A stretch of 64,000 nt of DNA from Gracilibacillus massiliensis. Its GTDB lineage: Bacteria > Bacillota > Bacilli > Bacillales > Amphibacillaceae. Where the stretch lies: assembly GCF_001458115.1 (NCBI RefSeq), contig NZ_CZRP01000013.1:1442779-1506778 (forward strand), given 5' to 3'. Position 1 is the stretch's first letter; the number at the start of each line of letters is the position of its first letter. The notes beneath the pieces were generated by a model. The model did no database searches and was not told the origin of the DNA. It saw only the letters and a list, made by a program, of their open reading frames with translations. This document shows positions 1 through 9,343 of this stretch, one piece after another. Both the position numbers and the translations under genes were made by a program.

Positions 1-1038
1 CACTTTGTAATCGCCTAAATCATCGAACTTTTGGACATCTTGACTTAAATCTAGAGGTTTGCTTTGTTTGCTTATTCTTTTATCTATATTCATCATCTGT
101 TCTGTTTCATACACCCAATAGATATCAACTGTTTGATCATCATTTAAAATGGCCGCAACAGCATCCTTAGATTTCACCTTTACTTTCGGATATTTATTGA
201 TGAGATACTCATTGCCTTCTGTATCCACAAAGATAGTCTGGTTGTCACCAATCCACCCATATAACCCTATTTCCTCCTCTGCAACTTGCTTCCTACGGTT
301 TTCAGCATTCTTTTTCGTTAACACATATTTACGGTTTAATAGATTAACAAAATGGAAGGATCGATAATTAGATAAGGTTAGCTTGTCATACAGCATATTT
401 AATAGTGATTTTGGGTCAAATGTTTCATACGAGTAGACGGTCTGTTTTAGCTGTTGGTGGGTATCTTTGAGGTTTTGCAGTTGGCTCATTAACTCCTTAT
501 TTTTCCGCTCTAGAGTTTCTATATTTTTTGTATATTTCTCATGATGATCTTTAGTAAGATGATAGAGTTGGTCCCGCTGATTCTTTACTGTATTATGCGT
601 GTTTGCGAGCTTCTTTTGTAATTTATTGACGGTGACTGACATCAATTCCAATTCTCGTTCTTTTTGATAAACGTTTTCTGATAGCTCACTATATTTATGT
701 TGGTTTATGTTGAGCTTTTGCTCTAGTAGCGTGTTTTTTTGTTTAAGCTCGCTGTTATTCGCACTTAAATCATGAAGTTTTTGCTTTAATTGCATGTTTT
801 CTATATCTTTTTTTCTAATTATTTCGCGGCTATGAATAGTTTCTTTCGTGTGTTTGTTTTGATTTGTTTCTAATTTATTTAGCCGTCTTTTTGTTTTTCG
901 ATACAGTTGTTTGTAATCAACGGCAGTCTCTTCATTCATACTTGTCGGCTGAGTTTCTTGTTGTTTACGGACTTTCTCTAACAACTGTTTTTTATTCTCT
1001 TTATTTGCAAAGTATTTATTGTTATTTGAAGAGCGCAT
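1..1038 (-). CDS. Coiled-coil protein, C-terminal part missing (window edge)
   Basis: The frame is open from the ATG at 1038 to the window edge (346 codons, no stop), so the 3' end is missing. The start has AGGTGAT upstream. The protein begins MRSSNNNKYF. Residues of about 30-230 are rich in K, E, Q, N and L with heptad-like spacing, so a long coiled coil is likely. A more globular part follows (GLYGWIGDNQTIFVDTEGNE, then a VDIYWVYE stretch). No signal peptide or membrane segment is visible. I do not recognise a family. A structural or scaffolding role would be a guess from the coiled coil alone. The apparent plus-strand frames in this interval are shadows of this gene. Confidence 0.7.
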   Translation of the reverse strand, partial: MRSSNNNKYFANKENKKQLLEKVRKQQETQPTSMNEETAVDYKQLYRKTKRRLNKLETNQNKHTKETIHSREIIRKKDIENMQLKQKLHDLSANNSELKQKNTLLEQKLNINQHKYSELSENVYQKERELELMSVTVNKLQKKLANTHNTVKNQRDQLYHLTKDHHEKYTKNIETLERKNKELMSQLQNLKDTHQQLKQTVYSYETFDPKSLLNMLYDKLTLSNYRSFHFVNLLNRKYVLTKKNAENRRKQVAEEEIGLYGWIGDNQTIFVDTEGNEYLINKYPKVKVKSKDAVAAILNDDQTVDIYWVYETEQMMNIDKRISKQSKPLDLSQDVQKFDDLGDYKV

Positions 1039-1384
1039 TCAATAATCACCTAATTTCTTAGATAGGTTCGTTTATATGCATGTCGTTATATGTATTGAAT
1101 TAAATGTGCGATGAACGACATAATATTCCATGGATTTTTTGTATAACGAGGATAAGAACTTTTTATTATCCATCCTCATCACCTAGTCTCATTATAGCAA
1201 TTTTTTCGTTGTCGATCACAGTTAAACCTAAAGTATGAAAAAAACATTTTTAATAACCACCTCATCCTTCCTCATCTATCCCTAAAGCAAAAACAAAATT
1301 AGCACTTAAATTTTGATTCGTAATAATCACGATTTGCAAAGTAATATATATTAATAGATGCAAGACTTACGTCAATTAATTGAA
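1039..1384. other. Intergenic, no gene seen
   Basis: AT-rich stretch upstream of the coiled-coil gene and beyond the ABC operon. It must hold the coiled-coil gene's promoter, but I cannot pick a convincing -35/-10 pair. No start codon with a ribosome binding site and a sustained frame is present on either strand. Confidence 0.5.
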
Positions 1385-1426
1385 GAAAACCACTACCCAA
1401 TCTGATCAGAAAGGATAGTGGTTTTC
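1385..1426 (-). terminator. Hairpin downstream of ABC operon
   Basis: GAAAACCACTA and TAGTGGTTTTC form a stem with a loop of about 20 nt. It lies 78 bases beyond the stop of the minus-strand ATPase gene. The T-rich tail on that strand is short (TTTTCTTCAATT), so termination is likely but not certain. Confidence 0.55.
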
Positions 1427-1477
1427 TTATGCGTAATACCTTATTTTTGTAAAGTCTGTTCGTCCAAAAAATTGTTT

Positions 1478-1506
1478 TGAAACACGAGAACCGTCCCCGT
1501 GTTTCA
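1478..1506. repeat. Family A palindrome, copy A1
   Basis: 29-bp imperfect palindrome with TGAAACA and TGTTTCA ends around GAGAACCGTCCCCG. Its right end supplies the TGA stop of the ABC ATPase gene (TCA on the plus strand at 1504-1506). Confidence 0.8.
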
Positions 1507-2409
1507 TTCCTCTAAAAAAATCTCCTCTAATGAAGGTTCTTCGACGTCGACTCGGTATATATCTATTTTATATGTACCTAGGGCGCGTATGATTTCGGCA
1601 ATTTTTTGCTCGCTTTCTACTTGGAGTGTGAACTGAGCGTCTTTCATATCTAATTGGTTCCCTGCTTGCTGAAGCCATTGTTGCATCGTATCCAAGTCTG
1701 CAGATCGAATCGGTGCGTGTTTAATTGTAACCGTAATGGTTGATTGGTAATATGCTCGGAGTTCTTCCATTGAACCCATCTTTCTAATTTTTCCATCTTT
1801 CATAATAGCAATCCGAGAACACACCTTCTCTACTTCATCTAAATTATGCGAGGTCATAAAAATTGTTTTTCCCTGTTGATGTAACTGTCGAATCAATTGA
1901 TGAATATGAATAACCGATTCTGCATCTAACCCTGAGGTCGGTTCATCTAAGAAAATTAATTGCGGGTCATGGATAACTGCCTGAGCAATTGCGAGCTTCT
2001 TTTTCATACCGAATGAAAATTTTGCTGTTTTTTTATTTGCATGTGCTTCAAGTCCGACATGCTTTAACACATCGAGACAACGCTGACGAGTTACCGGCTT
2101 ACCTGAGACATCTGCTAGATAATGAAGATGCTTTATCGCTGACATTGACCCGTATAAGGAGGAGTAATCAGGCATAACGCCTAGCTCCTTTTTAATAGAA
2201 TCATTAGGCCCTTTCACCCCTAATAAGGTATAAGAACCTGAGCTAGGTTGGATAATTCCTGTTAACATATTAATAAATGTCGACTTCCCCGCTCCATTGC
2301 GCCCTAAAAAGCCTAATATTTCTCCTGTTTCAACTTCTAGATCGATATTATCTACGACTTTATTTCTCCAAAATGATTTCGATAATTGCTTTGTTTCAAT
2401 AGCCAACAT
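1504..2409 (-). CDS. ABC transporter ATP-binding protein
   Basis: 301-aa ATPase subunit of an ABC-2 type exporter. Walker A GRNGAGKST lies near residue 36, the degenerate signature FSFGMKKKLAIAQA near 130, and Walker B LIFLDEPTSGLD near 150, followed by the switch histidine in MTSHNLDE. The tail of about 80 residues is typical of drug or bacteriocin exporter ATPases. The start lies one base after the end of the upstream permease gene, so the two are probably co-translated and form one exporter. The stop codon is inside palindrome A1. The divergent two-component system at 3254 is the probable regulator. The substrate is unknown. Confidence 0.9.
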   Translation of the reverse strand: MLAIETKQLSKSFWRNKVVDNIDLEVETGEILGFLGRNGAGKSTFINMLTGIIQPSSGSYTLLGVKGPNDSIKKELGVMPDYSSLYGSMSAIKHLHYLADVSGKPVTRQRCLDVLKHVGLEAHANKKTAKFSFGMKKKLAIAQAVIHDPQLIFLDEPTSGLDAESVIHIHQLIRQLHQQGKTIFMTSHNLDEVEKVCSRIAIMKDGKIRKMGSMEELRAYYQSTITVTIKHAPIRSADLDTMQQWLQQAGNQLDMKDAQFTLQVESEQKIAEIIRALGTYKIDIYRVDVEEPSLEEIFLEE

Positions 2410-3102
2410 TTAGCATTCCCTCCTTCTGAATACAAGTAATGCGATATATATCATAACTCCGGCTAATAATAGAATGACAAGAAATTCAAAGTTTTGATCT
2501 TCTGTATAATAAAATGGTAATACATACTTTAGCCAGCTTATCCATACATTAGAAGTTAACGAGACCCAGCCGGTAAAAATAGGGAACGCTAAACCAATAA
2601 CAATACTTAAAAACATGGTTAGACTTGGCTTTGGCAACAGTACAGACATTAACACTGTAAATGCACTATAATAGACTGCCAAGCTTGTAGATTGGAAAAA
2701 GATAATTAAATCAAAATCTCGGACGAATATACTGATGATCACAAATGAAGTCAGTAGGCAAACAAACCAAAATAGCGCGATCCCTAGAAATTTCCCGAAA
2801 ATAATCGATGCACGTGATGTACGTGTAACTAAAAATCTAATTGTCCGCTCATGGATTTCCCGATTCACTGTATCGTGTGAAAGTCCCATCACAAACAGCA
2901 TCCCAAAAAACATAATCAGAATAGAAATTCCAATGGTATGAATAACTTCCTTTTCCTCACTAGTAAAATCATTACTTAATGATAGAAACAAATTTGAAAA
3001 ATCAGCTGAATAATACGCTGTTATTAAAAAGATCGCGATCACAATAATCGATTTAATCCCTTTAAATGATTGAATAAATTCTCGTTTACAAATGGCAAGC
3101 AT
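2410..3102 (-). CDS. ABC-2 type transporter permease
   Basis: 230 aa with six predicted membrane segments: one near residues 17-33, others near 55-75, 105-127, 140-155, 160-180 and 205-225. This is the usual layout of an ABC-2 permease. The cytoplasmic stretch NREIHERTIRFLVTRTSRAS between segments 2 and 3 is typical of NosY/YhaP-like permeases. It is first in the operon and directly abuts the ATPase gene. SD GGAGG sits upstream of the ATG. The substrate cannot be read from sequence. Confidence 0.85.
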   Translation of the reverse strand: MLAICKREFIQSFKGIKSIIVIAIFLITAYYSADFSNLFLSLSNDFTSEEKEVIHTIGISILIMFFGMLFVMGLSHDTVNREIHERTIRFLVTRTSRASIIFGKFLGIALFWFVCLLTSFVIISIFVRDFDLIIFFQSTSLAVYYSAFTVLMSVLLPKPSLTMFLSIVIGLAFPIFTGWVSLTSNVWISWLKYVLPFYYTEDQNFEFLVILLLAGVMIYIALLVFRRREC

Positions 3103-3147
3103 TTCACTTCCTCCTCTTTCTTTTCTAATTCTATTATATAGTCACTT

Positions 3148-3186
3148 CCTTAACATCGAAGAAATGCTACCTTAATTTTTCCTTAA
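3148..3186. promoter_or_regulatory. Phased CCTTAA repeats, candidate response-regulator site
   Basis: CCTTAA occurs at 3148-3153, 3170-3175 and 3181-3186, so the copies are 22 and 11 bp apart, on one face of the helix. Direct repeats of about 11 bp are the usual site for OmpR-family regulators. The array lies between the divergent ABC operon (start 3102) and the regulator gene (start 3254). A TATGATAAT -10-like element follows near 3213. Assignment to the neighbouring regulator is inference. Confidence 0.5.
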
Positions 3187-3253
3187 TTAGCCACTCATTT
3201 TTTTAAGAAGTGGTATGATAATCATATAGAATACTACATTTAGGAGTGCCACT

Positions 3254-3970
3254 ATGCAACAGTCACCTATATTAATTGTTGATGATGAACAAGCAATCTT
3301 ACAAATGCTTCAAACCATATTAAATAAAGAAGGTTTTACACAGATTGATACAGCTACGACCGCCGAGGAAGCATTAGAACTTTGTAAACACAAGCAGTAC
3401 GCCATCATTTTATTAGATGTCATGCTTCCTGGTGAGGATGGGTTCGATGCATGTCCCAAAATAAGGGCTACCTCCAATGCCACTATTTTCTTTTTAACAG
3501 CTCGTACAACAGATTTGGATAAATTATCTGGGTTTGCCGTAGGAGCGGATGATTATATTACCAAACCATTTAATCCACTAGAAGTTGTGGCCCGGATGAA
3601 AGCACATTTACGACGAAATCATGAAAGAATTCCCCAGCAACAAACAACCTATTTTAAATATCACGACTTACACCTGAATACGTTAACGGCAGAGGTTACG
3701 ATTAATGGAAAAAAAGTGATGCTGCAAGCGCAAGTCTACAATCTGTTAGTATTTTTTTGCGAACATCCTAATCAAGTATTTAGTAAAAGTCAGCTATATG
3801 AGCAAGTATGGAAAGATCAATACTTAGGAGAAGACAATACAGTAATGGTTCACATACGCAAACTTAGAGAGCAAATAGAGGTAAATCCAAGCAAGCCTAA
3901 CTATATCGTGACGGTTAGAGGACTTGGTTATAAATTTGTACCAGACGGTGATTTGCATGAAAACACATAA
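3254..3970 (+). CDS. OmpR-family response regulator
   Basis: 238 aa. The receiver domain (about 1-120) has the acidic pair DDE, the phospho-acceptor Asp in ILLDVMLPG and the Lys in TKPF. A winged-helix C-terminal domain (about 135-232) ends in VRGLGYKF. SD TTTAGGAGTG precedes the ATG. The gene overlaps the kinase gene by 14 bp, so the pair is translationally coupled. It is divergent from an ABC exporter, like BceR/LiaR-type systems that answer cell-envelope stress, but the kinase here has a large extracellular sensor and so is not of the BceS type. Confidence 0.92.
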   Translation: MQQSPILIVDDEQAILQMLQTILNKEGFTQIDTATTAEEALELCKHKQYAIILLDVMLPGEDGFDACPKIRATSNATIFFLTARTTDLDKLSGFAVGADDYITKPFNPLEVVARMKAHLRRNHERIPQQQTTYFKYHDLHLNTLTAEVTINGKKVMLQAQVYNLLVFFCEHPNQVFSKSQLYEQVWKDQYLGEDNTVMVHIRKLREQIEVNPSKPNYIVTVRGLGYKFVPDGDLHENT

Positions 3971-5690
3971 ACGGTTTGTCATGCAATTCCTCGTTCAACT
4001 ACTTGTACTCTTGTTCTTTTTCTTTGTATTAACAGGAACTATTTTTGCGTTAATTGGCTATTTTTTAGAACAAACGGAAACGTTCGACGATCTAACAAAG
4101 GCTAGTGACTCATATATTGAATCTAGAGTAGAAATAGCGGGGGAAACGGCAAACTATGATCACGATTTAAAAGTACTAGTAGAGGAACAGGATGGGTGGC
4201 TTGCTGTTGTATCGGACAAAGGGGAAATTATTAGCAGCTTTCAAGCTCAGGAAAATCTAGAAGCAGACGATTTACAGACTTTTTTGTCTCAGAATCAGTC
4301 CGATATTATTACTTATTGGAAGTTGCAGGAGCTCACTGATTCTACCTATTATGTCATATTTGGTACACATGACTGGCAAGAAAACAGCCTGCAATCTATA
4401 CAGAAAAATGTAAATTGGGAGAATCAGAAGTTAGGGCTTTCATTATCTGAAAAAGAGGACTTAAATAATTATGAAGGTTGGACGATCCTTGTTGATCGCT
4501 CAGGAACCGTACTAGATAGCTTTGGAATAGAAGCTCCTTCTGCTTATGATACGGAAGATTTGCTAGCCACCAACTCCAGTCAACACAGAACGAATACAAC
4601 AAGCTATTTCCATCAAGCTTCCCAGCTTAGATTAATTGTAGGAAAAACACCTGTGCCTTCCAGCTTGGCAACCAATGTTCAGGGCTCGATCAATAATAGT
4701 GTTATTGTCATTTCTATACTCGTCATTTTATTTTTACTATTAGCTACGCTTTGGTATGCCCATAAGTTCAGCTCTCCATTAATTACCTTTATGAAGTGGC
4801 TGAAAAACCTAAGACAAGGTATCTATGAACAGCCAGTAAATCCAAAAACAGGACAATCTGTTTTGTTAAATAAAAATGGAAAATTAAAAAGAAATTATCA
4901 TCTCTATCAGGATTTAATATTTACTTTGAAACAATTGACAACGATCTTGAAAGAAAGTGAATTCGAGCGTAAGCGAACTTCTCAATCAAGAGAAGAATGG
5001 ATCAGTGGCATTTCACATGATTTAAAAACACCACTCGCTTCCATTCAAGGGTATGCAAATATGATGGAATCGGATACTTATTCCTGGAGCGAAGAAGAAA
5101 TTAGAAGTTTCGCCACTATTATTGGTGAAAAATCAACATACTTGAAAGATCTAATTCATGACTTGAACCTAACCTATCAGTTGAAGAACCAGGAATTATC
5201 TATGGTAAAAGAGCTTTTCGATATCAATGAATGTATTCGCAGAAGCTTTCTCCACTTTTTCAATGAATCCATTTATAGTGACAAAGAGCTTCGATTCCAA
5301 CCTACAGAAACCGAACTTATTACATCGTTTGATCCAAAATGGTTTCAACGGGTTATGGATAACTTGATCGCAAATGCTCTGAAATATAATCCGCCAAACA
5401 CCATTATTACGGTCTCGACCGAACTGATCGAACAACATTTAATTGTCATAAAAGTTACAGATAATGGTGTCGGAATGGATAAAGCTACCGTACAGCACCT
5501 ATTCACACGTTATTATCGAGGCACTAATACAACAGATTCAGATAACGGAACAGGGCTGGGATTGGCAATTTCCAAACAATTGATTGAACTCCACAATGGA
5601 TCGATCAGCGTGCAGAGTAAGCCTGGGAAAGGGACGACAATTCGGATTTTGTTGCCTGTTGATAGAAAAGAGTCAAAAGATAAATTATGA
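3957..5690 (+). CDS. Sensor histidine kinase
   Basis: 577 aa from the ATG at 3957. An in-frame start at 3924 would overlap the regulator further, and 3957 has GGTGAT upstream. A membrane helix near residues 8-32 and another near 245-270 flank an extracellular sensor of about 210 residues. Then come a linker, the H-box SGISHDLKTPLASIQGY, the N-box DNLIANALKYN, and the G-boxes DNGVGM and GTGLGLAI. It should autophosphorylate on the H-box histidine and pass phosphate to the upstream regulator. The sensor domain is not recognised. Confidence 0.9.
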   Translation: MKTHKRFVMQFLVQLLVLLFFFFVLTGTIFALIGYFLEQTETFDDLTKASDSYIESRVEIAGETANYDHDLKVLVEEQDGWLAVVSDKGEIISSFQAQENLEADDLQTFLSQNQSDIITYWKLQELTDSTYYVIFGTHDWQENSLQSIQKNVNWENQKLGLSLSEKEDLNNYEGWTILVDRSGTVLDSFGIEAPSAYDTEDLLATNSSQHRTNTTSYFHQASQLRLIVGKTPVPSSLATNVQGSINNSVIVISILVILFLLLATLWYAHKFSSPLITFMKWLKNLRQGIYEQPVNPKTGQSVLLNKNGKLKRNYHLYQDLIFTLKQLTTILKESEFERKRTSQSREEWISGISHDLKTPLASIQGYANMMESDTYSWSEEEIRSFATIIGEKSTYLKDLIHDLNLTYQLKNQELSMVKELFDINECIRRSFLHFFNESIYSDKELRFQPTETELITSFDPKWFQRVMDNLIANALKYNPPNTIITVSTELIEQHLIVIKVTDNGVGMDKATVQHLFTRYYRGTNTTDSDNGTGLGLAISKQLIELHNGSISVQSKPGKGTTIRILLPVDRKESKDKL

Positions 5691-5893
5691 CTTTAGATGA
5701 GAGCTAATTAATTTATTGTTAGGTTCCAAAATCCAGGTTATAACTTGGGAATGATGACCAATCATCAGCCTCCCAGTGTCATAACGTAATAGAATGACAG
5801 AGTTCTGAAAATAGAATTCATTAACACTCTCTAACTCGTTTTTTCATGCTCCTACACTCTATTTATTTTTAAATTTAGAAAGGAATTGTACAG

Positions 5894-7186
5894 ATGTATC
5901 TTTTTTTATGGATTGTTTTTGCCGGATTTATATTATTATCAACATTACCACTTTTATCCTCGAAAAATAGAACAAAGTGGAAAATTACTCAAGCGGTTGT
6001 GGTAACAGCTACCGTTATTCTTGTCATATTAGCAATCGAACTATTACAAATTCCTCCATTAGTACCGCTCATCCTAGTTGTGATCGTTAGCTTTCTTACT
6101 GACAAATCAACTTATACGAAAGCTGGGCTTATTATCACTGGAGTAGTCTTACTTCTTCTTGCTGCGGGAGCTTATTATTTATTTCACGATGATCCTGATT
6201 ACGTTCAGAAATATATCGATAACAACCCTGAACAAGCTTCCATACAGATTAATGTTAATGGAGAAACGGTTGTCAGCCAACAAGCTAACGTAAAACGACC
6301 TCTTGCAAGTGTAGTAAAGACTGTCATAGCAATAGAATATGCCAATCAGGTGACAGAAGGTAAAATCGATCCTGATCAGCAAATACCATTATCCGAACTA
6401 GGAAAATATTACCTGGAAAATACCGATGGAGGGGCACATCCAGCGTGGTTAGACGACATGAAAGCTAATGAACAAATCGTAAACGATGAGGTTCCTCTCC
6501 ATCAAGTGGCCAAAGGAATGATTCATTACAGTTCCAATGCCAATACTGATTTTTTAATAGAAAAGTTAGGCGTCGAATCTATTAACCGTGTTATAGAAAC
6601 CTTGGACTTAGACAATCATGATCCCGTATACCCACTGGTGTCCGCTCTATTGACATCTGTGTACTTAAATCATCAACATGATGAAAATCTAAGTGATCAA
6701 GAATTAGAGGATATGCTTCAGGCAATGTCACTAGAAGAATACCGAGAATTGGTTTGGCAGATTCACGATGAGTTGAAACAAGGTGAACCTGATTTCTTTG
6801 ATGAAACGGTTTCTGTCCCTATGGATTTGCAGAAAGTTTGGTCTGATCGCTTACCGAATGCAACGGTTGACGATTATGGGAAAGTCATGCAAGCTATCTC
6901 AAACAATACAGCAACAGTGCCAGAAGGAGAAGACATCCTTCGTGATATAATGGAATGGCCAATGGAAATGCACCAATCCAATCGTGAAAAGTATGCCCAT
7001 TTTGGAGCAAAAGGTGGCTCAACAGCATTCATTATAAACCAAGCCTTATACGTAGAAGACAACAACGGAAAAAAAGTCGAGCTAATCCTCTTTACCGAAG
7101 GATTTAACTTTATTGAACGCATGAAAATCAATCAAAACATAAATGCATATATGAAAGAAATTCTAGCTGAATATATGGAGACATAG
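5894..7186 (+). CDS. Membrane-anchored beta-lactamase-like serine hydrolase
   Basis: 430 aa. Three hydrophobic segments in the first 95 residues anchor the protein. The remainder resembles a class A beta-lactamase/transpeptidase fold: SVVK (SxxK nucleophile motif) in PLASVVKTVIAIEY, YSSNAN at the SxN position, and the KGG triad in FGAKGGST. The length and multiple N-terminal helices differ from secreted beta-lactamases, which suggests a cell-wall or esterase role rather than drug resistance. SD AGAAAGGAATT precedes the ATG. It is not obviously in the preceding operon (203-bp gap). Confidence 0.75.
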   Translation: MYLFLWIVFAGFILLSTLPLLSSKNRTKWKITQAVVVTATVILVILAIELLQIPPLVPLILVVIVSFLTDKSTYTKAGLIITGVVLLLLAAGAYYLFHDDPDYVQKYIDNNPEQASIQINVNGETVVSQQANVKRPLASVVKTVIAIEYANQVTEGKIDPDQQIPLSELGKYYLENTDGGAHPAWLDDMKANEQIVNDEVPLHQVAKGMIHYSSNANTDFLIEKLGVESINRVIETLDLDNHDPVYPLVSALLTSVYLNHQHDENLSDQELEDMLQAMSLEEYRELVWQIHDELKQGEPDFFDETVSVPMDLQKVWSDRLPNATVDDYGKVMQAISNNTATVPEGEDILRDIMEWPMEMHQSNREKYAHFGAKGGSTAFIINQALYVEDNNGKKVELILFTEGFNFIERMKINQNINAYMKEILAEYMET

Positions 7187-7319
7187 GGGGGTTGAGACCG
7201 GTGAAAAAGTCCGGTTTACTTAAACAAAATTTTACACAGAAAAAACAAGGCTCTAGGATCGTTTCTAAACAACGTTTGGAAGGTAGTGAGACATTTTATC
7301 TCCTTTACTTTTCACTGGC

Positions 7320-7428
7320 CCCGGACGGTTCTAGTGTTTCACTCTTCATGGATGCTTCCATTTTTAAAGAAAAGAGTATTTAAATATTTTCAACTTTATG
7401 AAACAGTAGAACCGTCCCCCATGTTTCA
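7320..7428. repeat. Inverted pair of family A palindromes (A2, A3)
   Basis: A3 (7399-7428) is a full copy, TGAAACA to TGTTTCA, with one extra C in the core. A2 (7320-7341) is a degraded copy in the opposite orientation (GGACGGTTCTAGTGTTTCA). The two face each other with about 57 bp between them, the arrangement called a REPIN in REP systems. The short plus-strand frame crossing 7192-7383 is made largely of this repeat and is not annotated as a gene. Confidence 0.7.
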
Positions 7429-7431
7429 TGA

Positions 7432-8058
7432 TTAATTGTTTACAGACAGTCGTCCAAGTGGTCCATTTTCAACGATTATATCCTGTAGATCATATACTGA
7501 AATTGGAAACATCGGGAATCCGAAATAATAGGGAGTAATTTCATATAGTTGGAAGTAGATCACAAGCGTTTTGTCGGCAATGTAAAAGTCTTGATCAGGT
7601 CGAATACCTGTAAATTCACCTAACAGTGGGATATCCCGCTGCTTTATTTGTTGAGCTACTAGATTTGAGAGTCTCTCCACATAATTACTCCCTGGCTTGA
7701 ATAACTCACTCAGCTCACACTTCTTTCCTTTTTCCAAATCAAATGTTAGCGATTTGATATATGTCATCCCATGTGCCGCCTGGTAGTGATACGTATAATT
7801 GGAAAGTGACAAACTAAGTACTTGACGCTGATTGTTTTTTACTTCATATAATCCAATCATTTCTTCCACTGCTGTTGGCATATTTCCAATTTGTTCGTTT
7901 ATCAGTTGTTGAGTTTGTTCTATAATCGCGTGATTAATTAACCTTTCCAATTGCTGATTTTTTAATGCAGCCACTTGGGGGTAATAAACGGTTTTATTGT
8001 AACCGTCGCTGATTTTATGCGTTTCTATATCGACCGGAAATGTATAAGGCATCATCAT
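7432..8058 (-). CDS. DUF4163/DUF3298 domain protein
   Basis: About 208 aa. The frame opens at 8082, but AGGAGGGGATGG sits inside it just before a run of three ATG codons, so the start is 8058 or 8055. The C-terminal half (DQDFYIADKTLVIYFQLYEI then GFPMFPISVYDL) matches the DUF3298 fold found in the extracytoplasmic part of RsiV-type anti-sigma factors. The N-terminal half resembles DUF4163. No membrane segment or signal peptide is present, so unlike RsiV this would be a free-standing cytoplasmic protein. Function unknown. Confidence 0.7.
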   Translation of the reverse strand: MMMPYTFPVDIETHKISDGYNKTVYYPQVAALKNQQLERLINHAIIEQTQQLINEQIGNMPTAVEEMIGLYEVKNNQRQVLSLSLSNYTYHYQAAHGMTYIKSLTFDLEKGKKCELSELFKPGSNYVERLSNLVAQQIKQRDIPLLGEFTGIRPDQDFYIADKTLVIYFQLYEITPYYFGFPMFPISVYDLQDIIVENGPLGRLSVNN

Positions 8059-8118
8059 CCATCCCCTCCTGTTTTTACTCATTGTATTCTTGGGGGTTGG
8101 AATGTGTGTAAATGCCTA

Positions 8119-9201
8119 TTAAATGCATCCTGATTCCTTAGACTTTATAGCCTTACAAGACTCCCTTTTAATAAGAGTAGCATTTACTTTTTCCACAATC
8201 CTGCGCTGTTGTTCCTGTTCAATCGATTCAATCAGAAGTGTGGTGGCTCTTTTTGCTATATCTGAAAAGGAAATCTCTATGGTTGTTAAAGCTGGATTTA
8301 GATAAGGTGAAAAAAAGGAATTATCAAATCCAATAATCGATATATCTTCCGGAATGCGAAGTCCTAGTTCATTTATTGCTTTATAGGCTCCAATGGCCAT
8401 TGTGTCATTACTCACAAAAATAGCTGTCGGTGGATTGGGCCCACTCAATATATGTTTTGCCCCGGCGTATCCACTGTCCTCGGTGAAATCACCATGGTAA
8501 ATAGCATCATTATGCCTTTCGATTCCGTGCTGTGTGAGCGTTTCTTCAAAGCCTTTCAATCTTTCGATAGCAGACAATTTATTTAAGTTCCCAGTGATAA
8601 TACCGATAGAAGTATGTCCGAGCTCCAATAAGTACGATACCGCCTTCACACTACCTTCATAGTTATCCGCATTAATATAGATCGCATCGTGGTCGGTGTC
8701 ATACACTTCACTCGTGTCAATCATTGCAATTTTATGATTTTGTTCAATTAGATTAAATATCAGCTCATATTCTGCTTCCTGTGTCCCGACAAAAATGGCA
8801 CCGTCTATTATTTTTTGATGAAAAATATTTTGTACTTTTTTTAAATCCTTTTTCGAGTAGGCGATTGAAACAAGGACATAATAATCCATTTTATTCGCCT
8901 GGTCACTGACAGCGTTCACAACTGGAGAAAAAAATGGGTTGTCATGGATGATCGTATCCTCTGTGGTTTTCACATGATGAGGCTCCTCATTATCGTTTAT
9001 ATCTAACAGAATGATAGCAATCATTTTATTTTTTACACCAGCTAAATTACGTGCGGAAGCATTGGGAGCATAGTTGTGTTCTTCGATGGCTTTCCACACC
9101 TTGTCTCTAGTTGCCTGGGGTATATCTGGATAATTATTAATTACTCTTGATATGGTACTTCTGGATAAGCCCAGAAGCTTCGCTAAGTCTTCACTGCGCA
9201 T
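8119..9201 (-). CDS. LacI-family transcriptional regulator
   Basis: 360 aa. An N-terminal helix-turn-helix (LAKLLGLSRSTISRVINNYP) and the hinge helix (PNASARNLAG) are followed by a periplasmic-binding-protein-like effector domain with VSNDTMAIGAYKAINELGL and the DISIIGFDNS motif. SD GGTGGAG precedes the ATG. It lies just downstream of two beta-glucanase genes on the same strand but is separated from them by a strong terminator. The likely role is control of beta-glucan use, with an oligosaccharide as effector. This is inferred from position. Confidence 0.88.
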   Translation of the reverse strand: MRSEDLAKLLGLSRSTISRVINNYPDIPQATRDKVWKAIEEHNYAPNASARNLAGVKNKMIAIILLDINDNEEPHHVKTTEDTIIHDNPFFSPVVNAVSDQANKMDYYVLVSIAYSKKDLKKVQNIFHQKIIDGAIFVGTQEAEYELIFNLIEQNHKIAMIDTSEVYDTDHDAIYINADNYEGSVKAVSYLLELGHTSIGIITGNLNKLSAIERLKGFEETLTQHGIERHNDAIYHGDFTEDSGYAGAKHILSGPNPPTAIFVSNDTMAIGAYKAINELGLRIPEDISIIGFDNSFFSPYLNPALTTIEISFSDIAKRATTLLIESIEQEQQRRIVEKVNATLIKRESCKAIKSKESGCI

Positions 9202-9273
9202 ACATTCTCCACCTAATCATTACTATTTATCCCATTATATCAAAAAGAGAGTGTTATTCATCAATTTTCTTAT

Positions 9274-9316
9274 AAAAAGAGGCTGTCCAAAACCCTTGGA
9301 CAGCCTCCGTTTTTAT
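9274..9316. terminator. Strong bidirectional terminator
   Basis: GAGGCTGTCC and GGACAGCCTC form a perfect 10-bp stem around a 9-nt loop (9279-9307), with T-rich tails on both strands. It ends the GH16 operon on the minus strand. Confidence 0.9.
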
Positions 9317-9343
9317 TTTTATATAACATGTAGCTAACATTAC

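Noticed and set aside
7192-7383. 63-codon plus-strand frame after the serine hydrolase
   Set aside because: Much of it is read from palindrome A2 and flanking repeat sequence, and it has no family resemblance or clear ribosome binding site.
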